64,000 nucleotides of DNA, from positions 14,674 to 78,673 of the forward strand of contig NZ_JBEBOY010000013.1 of assembly GCF_040396155.1 (NCBI RefSeq), in the 5' to 3' direction. Shown piece by piece: positions 53,422 through 61,032 of the stretch (positions are counted from its first letter, which is position 1; every line of letters begins with the position of its first letter). The notes below the pieces were generated by a model, which made no database searches, was not told the origin of the DNA, and saw nothing but the letters and a program-made list of their open reading frames with translations. A program made the translations under genes and the position numbers. Source of the DNA: Tissierella praeacuta_A. Its GTDB lineage: Bacteria > Bacillota > Clostridia > Tissierellales > Tissierellaceae.

Positions 53422-54273
53422 CTATTCAGTTTCAAAAGATATGCCCAAGGTATTTGGACCACAATGGGAAGTTATTGTACAACTTGCAGTTGTTACGTGA
53501 ATTTCCTTGAAGTTCATATGTGATAATATTGTATCTTTAGCAAGATTAATGAATTTATCATCTATTCCAGAATGGACAATGAAAATACGTTGGTTATTGA
53601 TATTATCATAGCTAGATAATTTATCCTTGATATATTTTACTATAACTTTTTCAAGTTGTCCTCTGTATTTATTTCCTAGACTCATTGCACCTGATTTATT
53701 ATTTACATTAATAACAGGCTTTATTTTCAATAAATTTGAACCAAGAGATGAGATTTTAGAACAACGTCCTCCAGCATATAAAAAGTCCAGGGTATCTAAA
53801 ATAAAACTCATATGTATCTTTTCTTTATATTCATCTAACATATTGCTAATTTCTATTGCTGTAAATCCTTGATTTAGCATCTCAGCTGCTTTTAGCACTA
53901 AAAGACCGGAGCCAGTAGAAAGGTTTTGTGAGTCTACTGGATATATACCACCTAATTCCTTTGCCACTGTGCAACAATTATTGTAACTACTTGTAAGGGC
54001 ACTTCCAAGAGTGATATGTATTATTTCATATCCATCATCTATCAAAGGTTTAAAATGATTATAATATTCTGCAACATTTATAGCAGATGTTTTAGGAAGT
54101 AACTTCTTTTTATAATATGTTTCAAAAATTTCAGGTGGTGTGATATCTATATTGTCCTTATATGTATTATTATCTAAAAGAATAGTATAAGGATAATGCT
54201 TGATGTCATAACGTTGTATTAATTCATCATTTAAGTCGCAGGTACTATCAGCACTTAATATTATTTTTCTCAT
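53422..54273 (-). CDS. DegV family fatty-acid-binding protein (FakB-like)
   Basis: A 283-aa protein with DegV signatures: ILSADSTCDLNDELIQRY, LPKTSAINVAEYYNHF (fatty-acid head-group site), ITLGSALTSSYNN, VDSQNLSTGSGLLVLKAAEM and a conserved FLYAGGRCSK. FakB proteins hold a fatty acid for phosphorylation by FakA. A FakA-like middle domain protein occurs at 18871 but no complete FakA is in the window. ATG preceded by AAAGGG. Confidence 0.92.
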   Translation of the reverse strand: MRKIILSADSTCDLNDELIQRYDIKHYPYTILLDNNTYKDNIDITPPEIFETYYKKKLLPKTSAINVAEYYNHFKPLIDDGYEIIHITLGSALTSSYNNCCTVAKELGGIYPVDSQNLSTGSGLLVLKAAEMLNQGFTAIEISNMLDEYKEKIHMSFILDTLDFLYAGGRCSKISSLGSNLLKIKPVINVNNKSGAMSLGNKYRGQLEKVIVKYIKDKLSSYDNINNQRIFIVHSGIDDKFINLAKDTILSHMNFKEIHVTTASCTITSHCGPNTLGISFETE

Positions 54274-54437
54274 TTAAATTACCCTTTCTAAATATATTAT
54301 TAAAAGAATTTCTGTGTTAAATCAGCTCTTTTAATTTAGGTATATATACAAAAATAATATCTAATATAAACTCTTTTGTCAATTGGTCTTTAAGTGTTAT
54401 AAATATGCTAAAATCTTAAGAATAAAATGAATATTCC

Positions 54438-54692
54438 TTGACAATAATATTGGTGGAAATATATAATATAAGATATATTGGTGAAGGAGTTGATGTAAGA
54501 TGATAACAATAATAACGGTGATTACTCAATAAAATCAAATATGGGCCAAGGAATTAATAGTAAATCTTATGTTTTTTTGTCATGCAATAGACCTTGTGCC
54601 GTAGAATCAACCTTTCACATCTACTTAAATCGAATAATAATTAAATAATATTACCGTAGATATCCATGGATGGTTTTGTCTACGGTATTTTT
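54438..54692 (+). ncRNA. Promoter-to-terminator leader RNA upstream of rsgA, unassigned class
   Basis: TTGACA (54438-54443) and TATAAT (54462-54467, 18-nt spacer) form a strong promoter; TACCGTAGA (54652-54660) and TCTACGGTA (54679-54687) plus a T run form a terminator 215 nt further on. GAAGGAG (54483-54489) is 10 nt before an ATG encoding MITIITVITQ (54500-54532), a peptide rich in Ile/Thr. A second CCGTAGA copy (54599-54605) could pair with TCTACGG instead, an alternative stem. Either an attenuated rsgA leader or an independent sRNA. Confidence 0.4.
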
Positions 54693-54729
54693 ATGCTCAT
54701 TTTTAAGAAATTAAAAGGAGTGATGTCTT

Positions 54730-54810
54730 ATGAAAAGGAATAAAAGTTATAAGTTTATAAATATAGAAAATAATAGAAAGTTGATTAAATTGGAGGTATT
54801 AAATGAATAA
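54730..54810 (+). CDS. 26-aa leader peptide overlapping the rsgA start
   Basis: ATG at 54730 with AAAAGGAG (54713-54720) 9 nt upstream encodes MKRNKSYKFINIENNRKLIK plus six residues, ending at a TAA that overlaps the first 8 nt of rsgA. Position and ribosome binding site suggest translational coupling to rsgA. Short and basic; not a known peptide. Confidence 0.5.
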   Translation: MKRNKSYKFINIENNRKLIKLEVLNE

Positions 54811-55837
54811 TTGTATTGAAAACTATGGTTTTACGGATTTCTTTAAGAATCAAATAAAATTAATTAATATAGATAAAGATGACCTTGTACCAGCAAGAGT
54901 AACTGAGGTTCACAAGGAAATGTATACGATAATCTATGATAATATGGAGAAAAGAGCAAGGCTTAAAGGTTCAGTATTTTACAATGATAAATATAGTATA
55001 ATATATCCTGCTGTAGGAGATTTCGTCTTAGTTAAGCAGAATCCTTATGGGGAGGATATAATCTATTATGTATTAGATAGGAAGAGTAAGTTCTCAAGAT
55101 ATGATTCCCATTATGAAAAGGAGCAGATGATAGCATCTAATTTTGACCATGTATTTATAATTTCATCTTTAAATCATGACTTTAATATAAAACGAATTGA
55201 GAGATATCTTTCAATTGCATGGGAAAGTGAGGCAAATCCGGCAATTATTTTAACTAAATCAGATTTAGTTGATGATGTTAAAGAATATAGTTTACAAGTA
55301 GAAAATGTAGCTATGGGAGTACCAGTTTTCTATATCAGTTCAGTAACAAGAGAAGGAATAGATGAATTAAAGAAATATCTTAATCCAAAGGAAACTATAG
55401 TGTTTCTAGGTTCTTCAGGAGTAGGTAAATCTTCTTTAGTCAATGCCTTATCTGGGGAGAATATTATGAAGGTTAATGATATTAGAGAAGACGATAGCAA
55501 GGGAAGACATACTACAACTCATAGACAATTGATTATGTTAAGTAATGGGACTATGATAATAGATACTCCTGGTATGAGAGAACTTGCACTTTGGAATATT
55601 GATGAAGGATTAGATGCTACATTTTCAGATATAGAAGAAATAAGTAAATTATGTAGATTTAAAGATTGTAGTCATAATAGGGAACCGGGCTGTGCTATTA
55701 AAAATGTATTGCTAAGTGGAGAACTTTCCTATGATAGATGGAATAATTATATAAAGCTTCAAAAGGAAGCCAGATTTACTGCTAAGAAAGAGCAATTGAA
55801 TCTTAGAAAGAAAGCAAAGTTATTAAAGAAAAAATAA
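54803..55837 (+). CDS. rsgA: Ribosome small subunit-dependent GTPase A
   Basis: A 344-aa circularly permuted GTPase: OB domain first (VTEVHKEMYTIIYD...GSVFYN), then NKxD-like LTKSD before the P-loop GSSGVGKSSLVNAL, DTPGMREL, and a C-terminal zinc motif CRFKDCSHNREPGC. It assists late 30S assembly. GGAGG 6 nt upstream. A 26-aa ORF and an attenuator-like leader precede it. The usual neighbours (rpe, thiN, pknB) are absent, so this may be a second, non-canonical copy. Confidence 0.95.
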   Translation: MNNCIENYGFTDFFKNQIKLINIDKDDLVPARVTEVHKEMYTIIYDNMEKRARLKGSVFYNDKYSIIYPAVGDFVLVKQNPYGEDIIYYVLDRKSKFSRYDSHYEKEQMIASNFDHVFIISSLNHDFNIKRIERYLSIAWESEANPAIILTKSDLVDDVKEYSLQVENVAMGVPVFYISSVTREGIDELKKYLNPKETIVFLGSSGVGKSSLVNALSGENIMKVNDIREDDSKGRHTTTHRQLIMLSNGTMIIDTPGMRELALWNIDEGLDATFSDIEEISKLCRFKDCSHNREPGCAIKNVLLSGELSYDRWNNYIKLQKEARFTAKKEQLNLRKKAKLLKKK

Positions 55838-55876
55838 AGAAATCTGTATAAAATAAAACCAGCTATTTAGCTGGTT

Positions 55877-56533
55877 CTATTGATAGATAATATCATAGGA
55901 TAATTGTTTTTTATATAAACTTAGGTTATTTAAATCAAGATACATATAATCTGGATTGGTTTTCATTTCTGCAAATCCTAAGGATGAGTAGAAACTCTTT
56001 AAATGCCTTACAGTCTCATTTCTTTCCTCTTTACTCATAGATTCCATAGAATCATATTCTAAGTCCTCTGTAATAGGATCAGGAAAGAGACCTATATATC
56101 TAACATTGTTTTCCATAAAGAAATCAATATTTTTTTCAAATGCTTCTAATACATGTTTTCCTACTCCGCTGCCTCTATATTGAGGATATATGAAAAATCG
56201 ATCTAGATGATATATATTTTCTCCTCTATTTTTAAAACAAGACGTTTCTTTAATTAAACAATTACAAATATCGAAAGTTTCTTCATCATATTGATGAATT
56301 AAAGATATAATATTTTTTAATTTTTTATCATTGCAAAGCCTAGATAAATTGAAAAAGTGGCCCTTTAACTCACCTATAGTGACTACCTCACCATTTATCT
56401 CCTCACAGATATCTATAAACACTTCTTTAGAATAAGGGCTAGACTCATGAGATAATTTGGAATTTTCCCTTAGATAAATAGTAGGGTCATAATCCTCGTC
56501 TGAATCTTCATTATCAGTTTTTATAAATCCCAC
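55877..56533 (-). CDS. GNAT family N-acetyltransferase
   Basis: About 215 aa with the acetyl-CoA loop LDRFFIYPQYRGSGVGKHVLEAF and a C-terminal HLKSFYSSLGFAEM. The N-terminus is odd: the GTG at 56533 overlaps its AGGAG, and the best-spaced codon (8 nt) is ATA at 56522-56524. Either a rare AUA start or an unusual GTG is used. Substrate unknown. Confidence 0.78.
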   Translation of the reverse strand: MGFIKTDNEDSDEDYDPTIYLRENSKLSHESSPYSKEVFIDICEEINGEVVTIGELKGHFFNLSRLCNDKKLKNIISLIHQYDEETFDICNCLIKETSCFKNRGENIYHLDRFFIYPQYRGSGVGKHVLEAFEKNIDFFMENNVRYIGLFPDPITEDLEYDSMESMSKEERNETVRHLKSFYSSLGFAEMKTNPDYMYLDLNNLSLYKKQLSYDIIYQ

Positions 56534-56660
56534 TCCTTTTAATTATTTTGATATTAGACTAATATATAAGATTCTTCATATCCCGCCTCCCTTAATATTA
56601 TTATACCCATTATCTATGGAAAGTTTAAAAAATATGTTAAAATATTTCAGAGGTGAAAAC

Positions 56661-57431
56661 ATGATTAGAGAAATAATGGCAAAGGAATATGATAAAATTA
56701 AAAGTTTTATTGAATATGATATAGCTAGAAATTATTTTATATTATTGGGACTTACAAGTAAGAAAGAAGTATATGATAAGGTTTATGGAGAATTTGAAGG
56801 TGAAGTATTAAAGGCTGTCTTATTTAGGCGAAAAACTGGTACGCTACAGTTTTTTAGTAATGGAAATGCAGATATTGATGCCTTTAAAGCATTAATTTCT
56901 AGTTTAGAATATACTGTTTTGATTGGACCAAAATCCTATTGTCAGAGTTTATTAGATAAGAAAATATTTTCAACATTTAGAAATGGATCATATATATCTA
57001 AATTAAGCAGAAATACTAAGGTCGAAGTTAAATTGAATTCTTTATACATAAGACAGATAAATACATTGGATTTAGATGAAATAGTTAATTTATATAGTAA
57101 GGTGTTTTCTAGTTTTAGTTCAAGGGAGGTGATGGAGGATAAATTAAAAAACAATAGAGGTCGCGGAATATGTATTGAAGATAAAGGTAAGGTAGTATCC
57201 GTAGCACAGACTGATTTCGAGACTGCAGATTCAGCATTAGTCGTAGGAGTAGCAACAGAACCAGAATATCAGAAAAAAGGCTTAGGTACTATCTGTCTAC
57301 AAGTATTGATACAGGAACTACTAGAGGAAGGCAAAGATATTTATCTTCAGTATGATAATTTAGATGCAGGTAGAATTTATGAAAGACTGGGATTTAAACA
57401 AATAGATCAAATGATTCACTATGAAAAATAA
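56661..57431 (+). CDS. GNAT family N-acetyltransferase (long form)
   Basis: A 256-aa protein started at the ATG 56661 behind AGAGGTG; an upstream ATG at 56616 has no site. The C-terminal half holds VVGVATEPEYQKKGLGTICLQVLI and YERLGFKQID, the GNAT core; the N-terminal half is a degenerate GNAT-like fold. Monocistronic; substrate unknown. Confidence 0.8.
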   Translation: MIREIMAKEYDKIKSFIEYDIARNYFILLGLTSKKEVYDKVYGEFEGEVLKAVLFRRKTGTLQFFSNGNADIDAFKALISSLEYTVLIGPKSYCQSLLDKKIFSTFRNGSYISKLSRNTKVEVKLNSLYIRQINTLDLDEIVNLYSKVFSSFSSREVMEDKLKNNRGRGICIEDKGKVVSVAQTDFETADSALVVGVATEPEYQKKGLGTICLQVLIQELLEEGKDIYLQYDNLDAGRIYERLGFKQIDQMIHYEK

Positions 57432-57657
57432 CTTTTATATAAAGTAGTAGTGTATAAATATAAAGTAAAAGTATAATTTTTATTTTATATTTACTTTATA
57501 TTAGTTTGAGGGTATATAGATAAGGCATTTGAAATCTGAATATAACTTTAGAAAGTTCTTATGATTTAAGTAGTAGAATTCAGAAATACTTATCTAATGT
57601 ATTAAGTTTCTATATTAAATATTAAAATATAATATATTTATTAAAAGGAGTGATGAT

Positions 57658-58233
57658 ATGGTATATTCAAGAGAAAGAGAAAGATTAAATGATATACTTA
57701 TTTCAGGAAAAGATATAAAAGACTATAAAGATGAGATTCTTAAAATCATTCCGGAACTTATTATTTGTGTTGATTGTGAACAAAATATGCCTGCTCATAT
57801 TTATAATGTATTTGATCACATACTTGAAACAGTAAATGGAGTAGATTTTGATTTAATTTTGAAAGTGACAGCACTTTTACATGATATAGGCAAACCATAT
57901 AAGAAGGTTACCATTAATAATATTGATAGTTTTAAGGGGCATGAAGAAGCAAGTGAAATAATTGCAAATTTAATTCTAACAAGGCTTGGGTATGATAAAG
58001 ATTTTATAGAAAATGTATGTAAACTTATTAGATATCATGATTATCATGTTGTACCTACAGTAGAAGGAGTGAAAGAGGCTATTGATTTGGTAGGAGAAGA
58101 CCTTATATCCTATCTTTTCCATTTCCAAAGATCAGACCTATTGGCTCATTCTGAACAACGATATAAACCCTTATTGCCAAAATTAAGTGAATCTAAAGCA
58201 ATATATGAATCGCTATATCAAAAAAGTATCTAA
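57658..58233 (+). CDS. HD domain protein (CCA-adding-enzyme-like HD)
   Basis: A 191-aa phosphohydrolase-type protein: VFDHILETV, TALLHDIGKPYKKV (HD pair), FKGHEEASEII, LIRYHDYHVV and a final Asp in FQRSDLLAHS give the HD metal set. The pattern resembles the HD part of tRNA nucleotidyltransferases, but the polymerase head is missing. AAAGGAG 7 nt upstream. A terminator follows at 58328. Confidence 0.85.
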   Translation: MVYSRERERLNDILISGKDIKDYKDEILKIIPELIICVDCEQNMPAHIYNVFDHILETVNGVDFDLILKVTALLHDIGKPYKKVTINNIDSFKGHEEASEIIANLILTRLGYDKDFIENVCKLIRYHDYHVVPTVEGVKEAIDLVGEDLISYLFHFQRSDLLAHSEQRYKPLLPKLSESKAIYESLYQKSI

Positions 58234-58327
58234 ATATATTTATATGAATTATTAACAAATGTCTATGGTCAATGGTTGACATATTATTATATTGTAAGAA
58301 ATTAATTTCATATAATTTTAGTAAATT

Positions 58328-58376
58328 AAAGAACCAATGTGAGAGTTTTATTTAACTTTAGCATTGGTTCTTTTTC
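58328..58376 (+). terminator. Intrinsic terminator before the spore-surface cluster
   Basis: AAAGAACCAATG (58328-58339) pairs with CATTGGTTCTTT (58362-58373), then TTCATTTT. Confidence 0.78.
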
Positions 58377-58404
58377 ATTTTCTATGCTTGTACAGAAAAT
58401 ATAA

Positions 58405-58431
58405 ACTTTTTATATTATTTTTCATATTATA
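58405..58431 (+). promoter_or_regulatory. Sigma-K-type promoter 1 (YVTN gene)
   Basis: AC (58405-58406), N16, CATATTATA (58423-58431) matches the mother-cell sigma-K consensus AC-N16/17-CATANNNTA. A TGCTTGTA element lies ~20 nt upstream, also present before promoters 2 and 3. Confidence 0.7.
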
Positions 58432-58468
58432 TTATAGTGACAAGTTGTTTAATGAAAGGAGATTTAAT

Positions 58469-58855
58469 ATGTCATAGGTATATGTTGCTAATCTTGGTGA
58501 AGATACAGTATCAGTAATAGATGGAGTAACAAATATGGCAGTTGATGCAATATCTGTTGGTGGAGGACCAGAAACATTAGGAGTAAATCCAAATACTAAT
58601 TTAATATATGTTTCGAATACAAGTCACAATACGGTATCAGTAATAAATTGTGATATAAATACGATAATAGTAACAATACCTGTTGGTAATAATCCTGTTT
58701 CCGCCGTTGTAGATTCAAGTGAAAATCTAATTTTTGTTACTAATGCTATTGATAGAACTATTTCAGTTATAGATGGTGCTGAGAATATTGTTATTGCCAC
58801 TATTTCAGTTGGAAATACTCCTTATGGAATAGGATTATTAACGACAACGTCATAG
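58469..58855 (+). pseudogene. YVTN beta-propeller repeat gene with an amber third codon
   Basis: GAAAGGAGA sits 7 nt before ATG 58469, which reads ATG TCA TAG and then a continuous frame VYVANLGEDTVSVIDGVTN followed by two more ~42-residue YVTN repeats (LIYVSNTSHNTVSVIN, LIFVTNAIDRTISVID), to 58855. A TAT/TAC at codon 3 would give MSYVYVANLG, matching the MSYMY start of the collagen-like gene downstream. The start at 58535 (ATG) lacks a ribosome binding site. Likely a recent nonsense mutation in a spore-surface protein, or amber read-through. Confidence 0.7.
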
Positions 58856-59012
58856 TGGACCATTTTTAATTATGATGCAATTCGTAGAGATATTCTCTAA
58901 GATAATAGTCATAGATAGTAGAATCATTTTAATGAAGTTAATATAAAGGCAGTATAAGCTTAATCCGTGTTAAAAGGCAGGATGTATAGTACTAAATTGT
59001 AATTAAAAGATG

Positions 59013-59048
59013 TTGAGTTCTATATTGATACGGGACTCAATACTTTTA
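59013..59048 (+). terminator. Hairpin between the YVTN and small-protein genes
   Basis: TTGAGTTC (59013-59020) pairs with GGGACTCAA (59032-59040) including G-T pairs, then TACTTTT. Between 58856 and 59012 nothing else is seen. Confidence 0.55.
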
Positions 59049-59119
59049 GTTTTATCTTAGTATGGAGTTTTTCATAGTGAAAAATTTAATGGATGTTTTA
59101 TGCTTGTATAAAATTGTAA

Positions 59120-59146
59120 ACCTTTTATGCTGCTTTTCATATGATA
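59120..59146 (+). promoter_or_regulatory. Sigma-K-type promoter 2 (small Ser/Thr-rich protein)
   Basis: AC (59120-59121), N16, CATATGATA (59138-59146), preceded by TGCTTGTATAAAATTGTAAA. Its sequence closely resembles promoter 3, indicating duplication of the promoter module. Confidence 0.7.
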
Positions 59147-59279
59147 TTATAGTGATGAATTATCTAATTTACTGTTATGAAATAAAATGCTGGATATATT
59201 TTTTATAGAGATTTATACACTTTATATTAATGTATGAACAAAAAACATTGTAGTTATGAATAGAGAAAGGGGATTTAAG

Positions 59280-59495
59280 ATGTCAAATATATATTATAAT
59301 AATAAGAGTAATGACAATCGTAAAAGACGTACAACAGCAACAACAGGAGTACCAAATTCAAGAGTTTCAGTAGTGCCATCAACTGATGCTGCTGATGATA
59401 CTTCAGTGGAGATAGACAATACAACAAATAAGACAGCAACAAAGCCTATAAGAAGTGGAGCTGGTGTATTTGGTGTGAAGGAAAATACTAAATAA
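59280..59495 (+). CDS. Small Ser/Thr/Asn-rich protein, probable spore-surface component
   Basis: A 71-aa protein starting MSNIYYNNKSNDNRKRRTT at the ATG 59280, behind GAAAGGGGA (the ATG at 59256 overlaps this site). Low-complexity, rich in Thr, Ser, Asn and Asp, without hydrophobic segments. The MS-x-x-Y-x-N start resembles the collagen-like protein, and it has a sigma-K-type promoter. A role in spore coat or exosporium is inferred from these points; no family recognised. Confidence 0.6.
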   Translation: MSNIYYNNKSNDNRKRRTTATTGVPNSRVSVVPSTDAADDTSVEIDNTTNKTATKPIRSGAGVFGVKENTK

Positions 59496-59638
59496 GTATT
59501 TTTATTTTGTCGGAAGATTTTTTATTTAAGTTATATAGTTAAGTTTATAATTGATTTTATTTAAATACTAGATAACTAATAAATTAGATATAAGAATTTG
59601 TATATATCTGATTTAATAACGATATATATCTATACTAT

Positions 59639-59686
59639 AAAAGAAACTGAGTCTGTAATAAATAGGACTTAGTTTCTTTTATTTCA
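59639..59686 (+). terminator. Terminator after the small spore protein gene
   Basis: AAAAGAAACTGAGTC (59639-59653) pairs with GGACTTAGTTTCTTTT (59665-59680), one G-T pair, followed by ATTTCATTT. Confidence 0.72.
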
Positions 59687-59751
59687 TTTCTGATTATGAG
59701 TTCTTGATTCTAAGTTTTACATATAAGCATATGCTTGTATAAAAATTGTAA

Positions 59752-59778
59752 ACCTTTTATACTATTCTCCATATTATA
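59752..59778 (+). promoter_or_regulatory. Sigma-K-type promoter 3 (collagen-like protein)
   Basis: AC (59752-59753), N16, CATATTATA (59770-59778). The upstream TGCTTGTATAAAAATTGTAA is nearly identical to that of promoter 2. Confidence 0.72.
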
Positions 59779-59852
59779 TTATATGGATAAATTATTTAAT
59801 GAACTGATATTAAAGTAAAGTACTGAATATAAATTTTATTTTACTAAATTGT

Positions 59853-59887
59853 CCACACTTTATTTTGCATTTTATGTTAAAGTGTGG
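59853..59887 (+). promoter_or_regulatory. Hairpin in the 5' leader of the collagen-like gene
   Basis: CCACACTTTA (59853-59862) and TAAAGTGTGG (59878-59887) are exact 10-bp complements around a 15-nt loop, with no T run. Located between promoter 3 and the ribosome binding site; may stabilise the late-sporulation mRNA or be a regulator site. Role unknown. Confidence 0.45.
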
Positions 59888-59928
59888 AGAAAGTCAATGC
59901 AGTTGTAAGCATAGAAAGGAGATTTAAT

Positions 59929-60858
59929 ATGTCATATATGTATAATAATTGGTATGGATCAAGATGTAACCCTTGTAGGAAGGACCATGATTGCTGTAAA
60001 TTTGACTGTGAATGCGTTCTAAAGTGTCCAACAGGAGCAACAGGCCCAACAGGAGCAACAGGCTCAACAGGTCCAACAGGCCCAACAGGTTCAACAGGAG
60101 CAACAGGAGCAACAGGTTCAACAGGAGCAACAGGAATAGGAATAACAGGTCCAACAGGTCCAACAGGTCCAACAGGTTCAACAGGAGCAACAGGAGCAAC
60201 AGGAATAGGAATAACAGGTCCAACAGGAGCGACAGGTCCAACAGGTCCAACAGGAGCGACAGGTCCAACAGGTCCAACAGGAGCGACAGGTCCAACAGGT
60301 CCAACAGGTCCAACAGGAGCAACAGGAGCAACTGGTGCAGCGGGAGCTGGGGCTATTATCCCATTCGCTTCTGGTGTAATACCTGCGGTGTTGACGACTG
60401 TATTAGGTGGATTATTGAATACAGGTAGTATCGTGGGATTTGGTTCGAATATAACAGGTATAACCGGTCTGGGTGGTGCAATCGATATTACACTATTAGG
60501 TGATCTAGCCTTTAATGTGCCTCGAAGTGGAACATTGGATTCCTTATCTGCTACCTTTAACGTCACACTTGGTTTGAGTTTAATTGGATCTACTGCTACG
60601 GTTTCTGCAACAGTATATTCTGCACCAGCTGGAAGTAACTCTTTTACACCAGTTCCAGGTGCAACAGTTAACCTTTCTCCTGACTTTAGTGGTCTTATAT
60701 CTGTAGGAGACATCGCCACAGGCTCAATTAGTGGTATTGGATTCCCTGTCACAGCAGGTATGCGTTTGATGCTTGTATTTTCTTCTGAAATTACAGCAGG
60801 CCTTGATATAGCATCTGTACTAACTGGTCAGATAAGTGGTGGCATTGGAATTAGTTAA
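59929..60858 (+). CDS. Collagen-like spore-surface glycoprotein (BclA/BclB type)
   Basis: A 309-aa protein from ATG 59929 (GAAAGGAGA 7 nt upstream; an upstream GTG at 59884 is not preferred). Residues 1-33 hold seven Cys (CNPCRKDHDCC..CEC..C), ~34-139 are Gly-x-Thr collagen triplets (TGPTG, TGATG) and ~140-309 form a Ser/Gly-rich hydrophobic C-terminal domain with IPFASG...LTTVLGGLLNTGSIVGFGS, similar to the BclB-type C-terminal trimer domain. Such filaments decorate the exosporium, and their Thr residues are commonly O-glycosylated. A glycosyltransferase gene follows. Confidence 0.9.
   Translation: MSYMYNNWYGSRCNPCRKDHDCCKFDCECVLKCPTGATGPTGATGSTGPTGPTGSTGATGATGSTGATGIGITGPTGPTGPTGSTGATGATGIGITGPTGATGPTGPTGATGPTGPTGATGPTGPTGPTGATGATGAAGAGAIIPFASGVIPAVLTTVLGGLLNTGSIVGFGSNITGITGLGGAIDITLLGDLAFNVPRSGTLDSLSATFNVTLGLSLIGSTATVSATVYSAPAGSNSFTPVPGATVNLSPDFSGLISVGDIATGSISGIGFPVTAGMRLMLVFSSEITAGLDIASVLTGQISGGIGIS
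60028..60345 (+). repeat. Collagen triplet repeat tract
   Basis: About 35 in-frame 9-nt units of the GGTCCAACA / GGAGCAACA type, encoding Gly-Pro-Thr, Gly-Ala-Thr and Gly-Ser-Thr. Two near-identical blocks each end in GIGITGPTG. Perfect-repeat length suggests copy number varies between strains by slippage or recombination. The tract also creates spurious long open frames on both strands. Confidence 0.9.
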
Positions 60859-60889
60859 AAGTTTGGTAAGAGGACCTTTATAAATCATG

Positions 60890-60915
60890 ACCGCCGGCTT
60901 AGCCGGCGGTTTGTT
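60890..60915 (+). terminator. GC-rich terminator after the collagen-like gene
   Basis: ACCGCCGGC-TTA-GCCGGCGGT is a perfect 9-bp stem with a 3-nt loop, very GC-rich in this AT-rich context, followed by TTGTTCTG. Confidence 0.72.
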
Positions 60916-60967
60916 CTGCATAAAATCGTATACTTTACTTAGCGTTTCGTATATTTTAGCATAAATC

Positions 60968-60995
60968 ACAAAATTGAATTCCTTATCATAATATA
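60968..60995 (+). promoter_or_regulatory. Sigma-K-type promoter 4 (glycosyltransferase)
   Basis: AC (60968-60969), N17, CATAATATA (60987-60995) fits AC-N16/17-CATANNNTA. The spacer sequence differs from promoters 1-3, so this one is an independent match. Confidence 0.55.
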
Positions 60996-61032
60996 TATTG
61001 GATATAATGGAAAATTGCTTTGAGGTGATTAG

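Noticed and set aside
58282..60000. Recent mobile element as source of the three promoter copies
   Set aside because: No transposase, terminal inverted repeats or target duplications are visible; local duplication explains the pattern.
60028..60345. CRISPR-like repeat array
   Set aside because: The repeats are uninterrupted 9-nt coding units without unique spacers.
59877..60752. Long open frames on both strands over the collagen tract (Val/Pro-rich, Asn/Arg/Ser-rich, Leu-rich)
   Set aside because: They are shadow frames created by the 9-nt repeat and have no ribosome binding sites or family features.
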